Of a DNA stretch of 14,346 nucleotides, positions 7,890 to 14,346 are shown piece by piece; the stretch's first letter is position 1, and the number at the start of each line of letters is the position of its first letter. The notes below the pieces were generated by a model that was not told the origin of the DNA, ran no database searches, and saw only the letters and a list, made by a program, of their open reading frames with translations. The stretch comes from Saprospiraceae bacterium (GTDB lineage: Bacteria > Bacteroidota > Bacteroidia > Chitinophagales > Saprospiraceae). Both the position numbers and the translations under genes were made by a program. The stretch covers positions 1-14,346 of the forward strand of contig JAHDII010000061.1 of assembly GCA_020630895.1 (NCBI GenBank), in the 5' to 3' direction.

Positions 7890-10001
7890 ATGTCGAATGA
7901 TATTATAGAATTGAAAGTAGAGGGAATGACTTGTACAAATTGTGCAAGAACCGTATCTCGATTTTTAGAAAAAAAGGGCTTAAAAGATGTTCATGTTAAT
8001 GTGACAACTCATGAAGTTTCATTTGATAAGAATCATTCAGAAATTACGATAGATGATATTAAGAAAGGAATTCATAAATTAGGTTTTGTAGTTGTTGAAG
8101 AAGATAATATAGAAGAGTCTAAAGAGAATTGGACTTTAGAGAAAAAATTAATAGTCAGTATTATTTTTACTGCTCCTTTATTTTTTGGACATTTATTGAT
8201 GATGTTGGGTATTCATATTCCTTTATTGGAAAATCATTGGACTCAATTTTTTCTGTGTATTCCTGTTTTTATGATAGGTGTTTTTCATTTTGGAAAAAGT
8301 GCTTTTAATGCTCTTAAAATGAAAAATACAAATATGGATGTACTTATTTTTATAGGGAGTACTGCTGCTTTTATTTATTCTATTATAGGTCTTTATACGA
8401 ATAATCATAATTATATATTTTTTGAAACAGCCGCCACTATTATTACTTTGGTTTTATTAGGTAATTTAATGGAAAAAAGAGCTGTTCAAAAAACAACAAA
8501 AGCAATAGATGAATTGAATCATTTAAAAGCAGAAAATGCTTTGAAAATTTCATCTGATGGAACGGTTGAAAAAATAAATTTAAAACAAGTAAGAGTAGGA
8601 GATGTTCTTTTGGTGAATGAAGGGGATTCAATACCTACAGATGGCGTTATCACAAAAGGAGATGGATATATTAATGAAGCGATGTTAACAGGAGAGAGCG
8701 AATTAGTTCATAAAAAAATAGGTCATTTAATAACAGGAGCTTCAATTCTTTCTTCAGGTAATTTACAAATGAAAGTTACAGCTATTGGAAAAGATACTGT
8801 TTTAAATAAAATTATTGATTTAGTAAAAAATGCTCAAAATGAAAAAACCAACATACAACGTTTGGCAGATAAAATATCAGAAATATTTGTTCCAGCAGTT
8901 GTAGGAATTGCATTGCTTACGTTTGTGTTAAGATATTTTATAGCAGATGTTGGAGTATCAGAAGCTTTAATGAATGCTATTGCTGTTTTAGTTATCTCTT
9001 GTCCTTGTGCGATGGGTTTAGCAACTCCCGCAGCAATTATGGTAGGAGTGGGTAGGGCAGCAAAAGAAGGAATATTAATTAAAGGAAGTAGAACTTTGGA
9101 AATTTTAGCACATGCTAAAAATATTGTTTTTGATAAAACAGGAACATTAACTGAAGGAAAATTTAGTATTAAAAATATTGATTATTTTCTAAATAATCAA
9201 TCAGAAATTAATGCGGCTATACAAAGTTTAGAAGCACATTCTTCTCATCCTATTGCACAATCATTATATCAAGAAATTGCTTCAGAAAAAAATATTGTTT
9301 TTAAAAATATTAATGAAGTTAAAGGGCTTAAAATAGAAGGCGTTGACGAAAATAATAATACATGGGAAATTGGTTCTTATAAAATTGCAAAACATCTTAC
9401 TCATGATCATTCACATAATATATATGTTCTAAAAAATAATAAATTAGTAGCAACAATTGATATAGAAGATAGTTTGAAAAAAAATATTAAAGAAGTAGTA
9501 GAATATTTTAATCATGAAAATATTGATTCTTATTTATTAAGCGGAGATAAAAAAGAACATGTAGAAAAAGTAGCTCAAGAATTAAAAATAAAAAATTATG
9601 AGGCAGAAAAATTACCAGAAGAAAAACATGAGAAAATAAAAAAATTAAAAGAAGAAAATATTACCGTAATGGTAGGAGATGGAATTAATGATGCCGCAGC
9701 TTTAGCAATTGCGGATGTAGGAATTACATTTAGTTCTGCTTCTGATATTGCTGTACAATCATCAGGTGTTGTATTATTAAATGATAAAGCTGAAACATTA
9801 AAAAAATCTCATCAAATAAGTAAGCAAACTTTAAAAACAATACGACAAAATTTATTTTGGGCATTTGCTTATAATATTGTAGCAATACCTATTGCAGCAC
9901 TTGGATTTTTAAATCCTATGTGGGGGGCTTTATTTATGGCTTTTTCTGATATTGTAGTTATTGGAAATTCTTTATTGTTGAGAACTAAAAAGTTGAATTA
10001 A
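7890..10001 (+). CDS. copA: Copper-translocating P1B-type ATPase (CopA-like)
   Basis: A 703-residue inner-membrane pump that exports Cu(I) from the cytoplasm using ATP. In order: one heavy-metal-associated domain with GMTCTNC (Cys15 and Cys18); four membrane helices at about 85-195; actuator loop with TGE at 267-269; helix pair including the metal-site CPC at 371-373; phosphorylation site DKTGT with Asp415; the P1B-specific HP pair His453-Pro454 in the nucleotide domain; GDGIND at 596-601; and two final helices with Tyr661-Asn662 and Met683. CPC, YN and Met match the Cu(I) subgroup rather than Zn/Cd or Co pumps. Two departures: Asp687 stands where LpCopA has Ser721, and the loop between YN and Met is about seven residues shorter than in LpCopA. 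A HDHSH cluster sits in the nucleotide domain. No CsoR, CueR or copper chaperone gene is adjacent. Copper is the best guess; silver is possible. Confidence 0.92.
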   Translation: MSNDIIELKVEGMTCTNCARTVSRFLEKKGLKDVHVNVTTHEVSFDKNHSEITIDDIKKGIHKLGFVVVEEDNIEESKENWTLEKKLIVSIIFTAPLFFGHLLMMLGIHIPLLENHWTQFFLCIPVFMIGVFHFGKSAFNALKMKNTNMDVLIFIGSTAAFIYSIIGLYTNNHNYIFFETAATIITLVLLGNLMEKRAVQKTTKAIDELNHLKAENALKISSDGTVEKINLKQVRVGDVLLVNEGDSIPTDGVITKGDGYINEAMLTGESELVHKKIGHLITGASILSSGNLQMKVTAIGKDTVLNKIIDLVKNAQNEKTNIQRLADKISEIFVPAVVGIALLTFVLRYFIADVGVSEALMNAIAVLVISCPCAMGLATPAAIMVGVGRAAKEGILIKGSRTLEILAHAKNIVFDKTGTLTEGKFSIKNIDYFLNNQSEINAAIQSLEAHSSHPIAQSLYQEIASEKNIVFKNINEVKGLKIEGVDENNNTWEIGSYKIAKHLTHDHSHNIYVLKNNKLVATIDIEDSLKKNIKEVVEYFNHENIDSYLLSGDKKEHVEKVAQELKIKNYEAEKLPEEKHEKIKKLKEENITVMVGDGINDAAALAIADVGITFSSASDIAVQSSGVVLLNDKAETLKKSHQISKQTLKTIRQNLFWAFAYNIVAIPIAALGFLNPMWGALFMAFSDIVVIGNSLLLRTKKLN

Positions 10002-10005
10002 ATCA

Positions 10006-11073
10006 TTATTTTGCAGAATTAATTTCATCTTGTTTAGCATCAATTTTTTCTAACATTTTATCTTTAATATTCGTCCATTTATCCATTCGATTTTTGCATT
10101 CTAATTTTTCTTCCTCTGTTGTAGCAGCTTTTAATTCTTCTGCAATAGTTTTAATTTTAGCATCTATATCTGCTAATTTTTCTTTTCTTTTTTCTAAAGA
10201 TTCTGCTTCATCTGCTTTATCAAAAATTACATTTTCAGGAGCTGCAATATCATCTAATTTTTTCTGTTCAGATTTGGTTACTTTTTTAGGAATAAATACC
10301 GTATCTCCTACCGCTCGTTGATTCATAAAATTAGGAGAAACAATTTCTATTCCTGCTTCATGTAAACAATCTAAAATCATTGCGTTTAATTTTGATTCTG
10401 CAGATATAATTGTTTTAATATCTTCTAATAAACCAAACGATTTATAAACTACAGAGAAATCTCCTAAATCAGTAATTCTAACAAAACCATCTTTTAAACC
10501 CGCTTTTTCGATGGCTTTTAATAATGCTTTTTCGATTGTAATTCTATTCACATCATAACCTAAAGAACAAACTCCTGTAATAAATGTTCCTGATGTACGA
10601 ATGACCTTAACGGGGTGTGTAGTTAGATATAAATTAGGTATGGTTGTTAAATCTCTATTTTCTGTTTGAATTTCTGTATGAAATAAACCTCTTTCGGTAA
10701 CTCTACCAAATAAATCATTCGTTCTAATAAAATCACCAGGCTTAAAACTATTGATAGTTCGCAACATAATTCCAGCCATTCCATTACCCATAAAAGTAGC
10801 AGAACTTAAAGCAAAAACAGCAGAAATAACGATTCCTATCAGGCTAGAAATATTTCCTTTGGTAGAAGGATCCATAGGAAGAGATAATACAATAGCAATA
10901 GCTCCAATGAGTATAATTGAAAATAAAATAATAGATTTGATAATTCCCCAGTCGGATTTTCCTTTAGAAGATTTTTTTAAAATCCATTGGGTAGCATAAT
11001 AAATACCTATAGTAATGAGTATTGTGAAAAATGTACCTTGAAAACTTAAAATTTGATTTAGGATATTATCCAT
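10006..11073 (-). CDS. MscS-family mechanosensitive ion channel
   Basis: A 355-residue inner-membrane channel expected to open under membrane tension and release solutes during hypo-osmotic shock. Three helices are visible at about residues 12-31, 45-65 and 76-107; the third continues into SSATFMGNGMAGIMLR, the counterpart of the MscS pore helix and its LQGSLSNLAAG-like stretch. KPGDFIRTNDLFGRVTERGL (111-130) and the following TIPNLYL are the classical start of the cytoplasmic beta domain. After the vestibule domain, which ends near residue 250, about 100 charged residues follow, of which 285-350 look like a helical coiled coil rich in Lys and Glu. That tail is not part of the minimal MscS fold. 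The gene converges on the copper ATPase with a four-base gap. ATG at 11071-11073 directly precedes the first helix. Confidence 0.9.
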   Translation of the reverse strand: MDNILNQILSFQGTFFTILITIGIYYATQWILKKSSKGKSDWGIIKSIILFSIILIGAIAIVLSLPMDPSTKGNISSLIGIVISAVFALSSATFMGNGMAGIMLRTINSFKPGDFIRTNDLFGRVTERGLFHTEIQTENRDLTTIPNLYLTTHPVKVIRTSGTFITGVCSLGYDVNRITIEKALLKAIEKAGLKDGFVRITDLGDFSVVYKSFGLLEDIKTIISAESKLNAMILDCLHEAGIEIVSPNFMNQRAVGDTVFIPKKVTKSEQKKLDDIAAPENVIFDKADEAESLEKRKEKLADIDAKIKTIAEELKAATTEEEKLECKNRMDKWTNIKDKMLEKIDAKQDEINSAK

Positions 11074-11304
11074 AATTATTTTGCTTTGAAATTACGACGT
11101 TTGTTTCGTTAAAATGTAACACCATTGTTTTTTCTTTTTTATCTCAAAAAACAATCAAAACGAATTATATAATTATTATAACATTTATCATTTGCATCAT
11201 TGCGAATACTCATTACTGACGCTATTAAATCAGTAGATACCTTAATATTGTATTATCAATTAATTATCCAACTTTCTTTTGATAAAAGAATAAAAATTAA
11301 AGTT

Positions 11305-11787
11305 ATGAGTACTGTATCTGAAAATCAAATTGTAAAAATTGTTAGATTATGTATATGGTTTATTGCCCTTGCATTAATTTTATATTTAGTATCTTTTTTT
11401 ATTAATTCAGTAGCTCCTCTAAATTTTAAAGGAGATACTTTTTTTAAAACTATTGAAGAACAATTATTAGAATTAGCTACAATTATTTGGACATTTTTAA
11501 AACCATTTTTGCAAGTTATTTTTTGTATTTTAGTATTAGATTGGGGGTTGAAAAAAATGGGAGTTCAACCTAAAATAAAATTTAATTTAAAAGAATATAA
11601 TCTAAAATTTCCATCTTTATTATTATTGATTATTGTACTTGCATTTGCTGTTTCTATTTTTTATGAAATAGAACAAGCTAATGGATTAAAAGAATTAGCA
11701 CTAGTAGTTATTGGATATTACTTTGGAACACAATCAGATTTTATAACTTCTAAAAATGATGTTGTGAAAGTAAAAGAGGAAGAATAA
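11305..11787 (+). CDS. Small multi-pass membrane protein of unknown function
   Basis: I do not recognise a family. I place the start at the ATG at 11305 (160 residues, MSTVSENQIVK), preceded by the A-rich leader AAAAATTAAAG usual for Bacteroidetes. The frame stays open to a TTG at 11200, but that extension has no initiation features. Hydrophobic segments lie at about residues 15-35, 60-82, 102-122 and 130-140; between them are short charged loops, and the end is a charged tail (KVKEEE). The third and fourth segments read as one helix, a polar IEQANGL break, and a helix ending YYFGTQSDF, a pattern of small membrane proteins whose last helix ends in YYFG. A holin-like or channel-accessory role is conceivable, but nothing in the sequence shows it. 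The gene is divergent from the MscS gene, with 231 bases between them. Confidence 0.72.
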   Translation: MSTVSENQIVKIVRLCIWFIALALILYLVSFFINSVAPLNFKGDTFFKTIEEQLLELATIIWTFLKPFLQVIFCILVLDWGLKKMGVQPKIKFNLKEYNLKFPSLLLLIIVLAFAVSIFYEIEQANGLKELALVVIGYYFGTQSDFITSKNDVVKVKEEE

Positions 11788-11871
11788 AAATATTATTCTA
11801 TTTTTAATAATAGATTATTCACCTCTTTGTGTCAAAAGTCGTAAAAAATATTATTGAGAAAGTTTTAATTT

Positions 11872-11915
11872 TTCTTGATTCTTTTGTCTTGAAACAAAAG
11901 AACAAAAAATTCAAG
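11872..11915. repeat. Palindromic intergenic element with nested inverted repeats
   Basis: TTCTTTTGT (11879-11887) and ACAAAAGAA (11894-11902) form a perfect 9-base stem with loop CTTGAA. They are flanked by an outer pair CTTGA (11874-11878) and TCAAG (11911-11915), and CTTGA occurs again at the loop. The layout resembles short palindromes scattered between genes in many Bacteroidetes genomes. Only one copy is in this window, so the dispersed-repeat status is from memory, not seen. Confidence 0.5.
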
Positions 11916-11987
11916 ACTGTACTCTTTTTACTAAATTGAATAAGGTCGCTCTTTTTTTATTCATTTAAATTGATTTTGTTTGTTTTT

Positions 11988-12023
11988 AAGGTCTTTGAAT
12001 TTATTTTCAAAGACCTTTTTATT
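11988..12023 (+). terminator. Rho-independent terminator
   Basis: AAGGTCTTTGAA (11988-11999) pairs perfectly with TTCAAAGACCTT (12006-12017): a 12-base stem with a six-base loop, followed by TTTATTT. The T-rich tail lies only on the plus-strand side, so it serves rightward transcription, presumably from the 11305 gene, and insulates the methyltransferase promoter just downstream. Confidence 0.85.
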
Positions 12024-12042
12024 TATGTTTATAAATTTAAAA

Positions 12043-12050
12043 TATCTTTG
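12043..12050 (+). promoter_or_regulatory. Promoter -7 element for the methyltransferase-VanW operon
   Basis: TATCTTTG is an exact match to TAnnTTTG and the form most often seen in flavobacterial promoters. It lies 31 bases before the ATG at 12082, which gives a leader of about 25 bases, and sits just after the upstream terminator. No clear TTG -33 element is visible at the expected distance. Confidence 0.6.
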
Positions 12051-12081
12051 TATTATTGAGTTGAATTATAATACATAAAAC

Positions 12082-12666
12082 ATGGATGATGGATTTACAA
12101 AATTTTTAATTGCAAGAGAAGATCAATTATTGAATGAATGGTTAGAACCATTTGATAATGATAAAGTACTCAATTTAGGTTGTGGCGAAGGACGTTTTAT
12201 GGAGCATGCTGATTTTGGAATAGATCATAATGAAGAAATTATAGAAGCGGCTCAAAAAAAATATCCTAATTTAGATTTTATTGTAGCAGATGCTACTCAA
12301 ACTAATTTTCCTGATGTAAGTTTTGATGTTGTTTTTTCTTTGCACATGTTTACAGAAATGGATAAAGAAAATATTAAAATTATTTTTAAAGAAGTACATC
12401 GAATTTTACGACCTAAAGGAAGATTTATATTTAATATTTCATCTTATCGTTATCATAAAACAAGTGGTTTTTCAGTAGGAGAAATTAAAGAGCTTTTTCA
12501 AGAAGGATGGGATTTAGTTCATGAAGAAGGATTAATATTTTTACCCATTAAAAACATACCCCAAAAAATTCATCCTTATTTTTTTAGGTTAGACCAATTT
12601 CTTTGTCGTACATTTGCCTCGGATTATGCTAATTTTATTTTAGTAGTAATGGAGAAACAAGACTAA
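12082..12666 (+). CDS. Class I SAM-dependent methyltransferase
   Basis: A 194-residue cytoplasmic methyltransferase of the Methyltransf_11 type. The SAM-binding motif I is VLNLGCGEGRF (residues 29-39). The acidic residue ending strand 2 is probably Asp48 (GIDHN), and motif II/III features follow at VADAT (68-72), FDVVFSLHMF (81-90) and the LRPKGRFIF strand (109-117). The protein is shorter than many of the family; the region after 120 (HKTSGFSVGEI and a basic, aromatic C-terminus) would shape the acceptor pocket and does not show the substrate. Its stop TAA (12664-12666) directly abuts the ATG of the VanW gene, so the two are translated from one message. A link to VanW is inferred from this arrangement only. 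Confidence 0.88.
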   Translation: MDDGFTKFLIAREDQLLNEWLEPFDNDKVLNLGCGEGRFMEHADFGIDHNEEIIEAAQKKYPNLDFIVADATQTNFPDVSFDVVFSLHMFTEMDKENIKIIFKEVHRILRPKGRFIFNISSYRYHKTSGFSVGEIKELFQEGWDLVHEEGLIFLPIKNIPQKIHPYFFRLDQFLCRTFASDYANFILVVMEKQD

Positions 12667-13383
12667 ATGAAAAAATTTATACCAAAATCTATCAAATTAA
12701 ATTATCGATTATTAAGTCGATTTACAAATGATTTATTGAAAGGAAATTTGAATAAATTTGCAAAAACAGATCGTTTTAAAATTCCTTATAATGGAATGAT
12801 TGAAACCAAACAACCATTTATAAATAGTCATTTATCAGAAAATAAAATTCATAACATTAAAATTGCTACTAAAGAAATTACTCGACTGCAAATATTGCCA
12901 GGAGAAATATTTTCTTTTTGGAAAGCTGTAGGAAAAGCAACAGAAAAAAAAGGATACAAAACAGGAAGAAATTTATTAGGAGGACATTTAAAAGAAGATA
13001 TAGGAGGAGGCTTATGTCAATTGTCAGGAATTATATATCATACAGCATTAAAAGCCAATTTGGAAATTTTAGAACGCCATCCTCATTCTGTAGATATTTA
13101 TGAAGAACATCAACGATATACTCCTTTGGGAGCAGATGCTGCTGTGGTATATGCTTATAAAGATTTGAGAATAAAAAATACAAGAGGTTTTCCTATTAAA
13201 TTTACATTTATTATTAATGATGAATCTATTTCTTGTCGTATTTTTTTAGAAGATAATGTTCCTCAAAATGAAGTAAAATTTCAAAGAATCAAAAATGGGG
13301 TGAAAGAAAAAATTTCTACTTTAGTTATAGATGAAGATGGTAATCAAAAAGAAATAGGTGTTTGTGAATATTCTAAAAAATAA
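12667..13383 (+). CDS. VanW family protein
   Basis: A 238-residue protein whose core matches the VanW family. The family's characteristic blocks are present in order: PGEIFSFWKAVGKATEKKGY (78-97), GGGLCQLSGIIYHTAL (113-128) with Cys117, ERHPHS (136-141), and YTPLGADAAV (151-160). The name comes from an accessory gene of vanB-type vancomycin resistance clusters, where its function is unresolved. Many Gram-negative genomes carry a stand-alone copy, so the name does not imply glycopeptide resistance; no vanH, vanA/B or vanX gene is near. No signal peptide or membrane helix is visible, so it is probably cytoplasmic here. It starts one base after the methyltransferase stop, and its own stop abuts the convergent lipoprotein gene's stop. 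Confidence 0.9.
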   Translation: MKKFIPKSIKLNYRLLSRFTNDLLKGNLNKFAKTDRFKIPYNGMIETKQPFINSHLSENKIHNIKIATKEITRLQILPGEIFSFWKAVGKATEKKGYKTGRNLLGGHLKEDIGGGLCQLSGIIYHTALKANLEILERHPHSVDIYEEHQRYTPLGADAAVVYAYKDLRIKNTRGFPIKFTFIINDESISCRIFLEDNVPQNEVKFQRIKNGVKEKISTLVIDEDGNQKEIGVCEYSKK

Positions 13384-14169
13384 TTATAAACAATGAATTT
13401 GTGAAGAAGGAATATTTTCCCAATTTTCAGGAACTTCCATTGTTTGATTATTTTTTAAAATTAAAGCATTAGGATATTGTTCTTTTACTTGTTCCCAACG
13501 CATTTCTTCCCATTTTGAAGAAGATAATACTTCCATATTTTTTCCTTGAAAAGCACCTGAAACTCCTTTTCCATTAATGGGCCACCATAAACTTTCTGTA
13601 TCTCTATCCCACAAAACAAAACTTTCTAAACCATCAGAAATATCTCTATCGCAATAAGTATAACCACTCACTCCAAAAGTGAGTTGTTCATTGCAATATG
13701 TTCTATGATATACAGCTGCCAAATCTGCTAAAAAACAATATACTACCATAACAGGTTGTCCATTTACCCATTCATTAATTAATTCATGTTGTACTAAAAT
13801 TGAAAAAGGAAAAACTTTTACGCCACTTCCTGTTTTTAAAATAATGGTCTTTTCTATATTATCAAATTGATCGATTACTTCTGAAATAGGAACATATTGA
13901 GGAGTAATTAAAGCTTTAAAATGTTCTCGTCCTAAACCATATTTTAATTGACAAATATCTAAAGAAAAATTATTGATTTTAAAATGAGTTTCGGGATTTT
14001 CTCCTGCCCAAAGAAAACGATTACCGTCTTCGTCTTCATAAAATTTATTTTGTGTAATAATAGCTGTTTCACAATCAATTTTATCTGCTCCAGGTAAAGG
14101 AATAGGATATTCTGTATCACTACAAGAAATTAGAAATATAAGAAAAAAGAAATACCCTATTTGTTTCAT
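13384..14169 (-). CDS. DUF3179-family lipoprotein
   Basis: I choose the ATG at 14167-14169 (261 residues) because it gives a compact lipoprotein signal, MKQIGYFFFLIFLISC, with lipobox LISC and Cys16 as the lipidated residue; an upstream ATG at 14235 would put 22 extra residues ahead of it. The mature part matches DUF3179: VKVFPFSILVQHELIN (117-132, conserved His128), VMVVYC (140-145), LTFGVSG (163-169), a WDRDTESLWW block (187-196) and WEQVKEQYPNALIL near the end. In most members the central motif reads YCPLCxxA; here it is Y-C145-F-L-A148, so the second cysteine is gone. The function of the family is unknown. The protein is expected to be anchored to a periplasm-facing or outer membrane surface. 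Confidence 0.82.
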   Translation of the reverse strand: MKQIGYFFFLIFLISCSDTEYPIPLPGADKIDCETAIITQNKFYEDEDGNRFLWAGENPETHFKINNFSLDICQLKYGLGREHFKALITPQYVPISEVIDQFDNIEKTIILKTGSGVKVFPFSILVQHELINEWVNGQPVMVVYCFLADLAAVYHRTYCNEQLTFGVSGYTYCDRDISDGLESFVLWDRDTESLWWPINGKGVSGAFQGKNMEVLSSSKWEEMRWEQVKEQYPNALILKNNQTMEVPENWENIPSSQIHCL

Positions 14170-14246
14170 GATCCAAAAAATTAATTCATTAAAATTACGA
14201 ATTATTTTATTTTTAAAATGTTTTACTACCGACATTTATGAGGAAT

Positions 14247-14279
14247 AAAAAAAAGGATGACATATTGCTATGCCATCCT
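14247..14279 (-). terminator. Rho-independent terminator for a leftward gene entering from the right edge
   Basis: On the minus strand, AGGATGGCATA (14279-14269) pairs with TATGTCATCCT (14264-14254) through 11 base pairs including one G-T wobble. The loop is the stable tetraloop GCAA, and eight T residues follow (14254-14247). Direction is clear from the T run. It precedes the lipoprotein gene, so it terminates a separate upstream transcript. Confidence 0.9.
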
Positions 14280-14294
14280 AAAAGTATTACGAAG

Positions 14295-14346
14295 TTATAA
14301 AACAGTTATTAGTTGTGGATATAAATTTTTTGGGTTTCTATTATTT
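14295..14346 (-). CDS. Probable C-terminal end of a gene running in from the right edge
   Basis: A minus-strand frame is open from the window edge to TAA at 14295-14297 and would end the protein with NPKNLYPQLITVL. The terminator begins 15 bases later, which supports a gene ending here. Nearly all its third codon positions are A or T, as in the neighbouring genes. A second frame (ending IYIHN, stop at 14309-14311) is also open, so the frame is uncertain. Too little is visible to name a product. Confidence 0.35.
   Translation of the reverse strand, partial: NNRNPKNLYPQLITVL

Larger units (their letters stand above)
11788..12081. other. Gene-free stretch between two transcription units
   Basis: No credible ORF is present on either strand. 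It holds an imperfect AT-only inverted repeat right after the upstream stop (11790-11820), a palindromic element at 11872-11915, a strong plus-strand terminator at 11988-12023 and a promoter at 12043-12050. The terminator lies about 200 bases beyond the upstream gene's stop, so that gene may have a long 3' untranslated region. Confidence 0.6.

Noticed and set aside
11111..11118. Minus-strand TACATTTT as the -7 element of the MscS gene
   Set aside because: It matches seven of eight consensus bases and has no well-placed -33 TTG.
11200..11304. Upstream extension of the small membrane protein to a TTG start
   Set aside because: The extra 35 residues have no initiation signal, and the ATG at 11305 has a typical A-rich leader.
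12667..13383. Vancomycin resistance locus suggested by the VanW protein
   Set aside because: No ligase, dehydrogenase, dipeptidase or two-component genes are near, and VanW homologues are common outside resistance clusters.
14170..14235. Upstream ATG for the DUF3179 lipoprotein gene
   Set aside because: It would place 22 mostly polar and basic residues ahead of a complete lipoprotein signal, which is unlikely.

Overview
The window is AT-rich chromosomal DNA from a Gram-negative member of the Bacteroidetes (Bacteroidota), most likely Flavobacteriales. The evidence is a Kdo transferase for lipopolysaccharide, a PorP/SprF-type outer-membrane protein beside a giant secreted protein with a type IX secretion (type B) C-terminal domain, flavobacterial SprB-type repeats, TAnnTTTG-type promoter elements and a lipoprotein signal. 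Codon third positions are strongly A/T throughout, and no gene stands out as foreign in base composition. No tRNA, rRNA, CRISPR, insertion sequence or phage gene was seen.

Layout. 1-1121 (+): waaA/kdtA, cut by the left edge. 1122-7605 (-): a two-gene unit of a 1801-residue secreted multidomain adhesin-like protein followed by its probable PorP/SprF partner. 7606-7889: divergent promoter region. 7890-10001 (+): copper-type P1B ATPase. 10006-11073 (-): MscS-family mechanosensitive channel. 11305-11787 (+): small membrane protein of unknown function. 11788-12081: gene-free stretch with a palindromic repeat, a strong terminator and a good promoter. 12082-13383 (+): methyltransferase and VanW-family protein, with stop and start codons abutting. 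13384-14169 (-): DUF3179-family lipoprotein. 14247-14346 (-): a terminator and probably the last codons of a gene entering from the right.

The clearest functional unit is the adhesin and PorP/SprF pair. In gliding flavobacteria the SprF protein is needed to export SprB, and this pair has the same arrangement: a SprB-repeat protein with a type B sorting domain next to a PorP-like protein. The envelope theme continues with LPS core synthesis, a tension-gated channel, a copper exporter, a VanW protein and a lipoprotein, but these others look like independent housekeeping or accessory genes.

I found no convincing undescribed system. The most unusual points are a SprB repeat split by a foreign-looking module of about 150 residues, a DUF3179 protein that lost the second cysteine of its usual CPxC motif, a copper ATPase with Asp at a usual Ser site in its last helix, and three convergent gene pairs whose stop codons touch or nearly touch.
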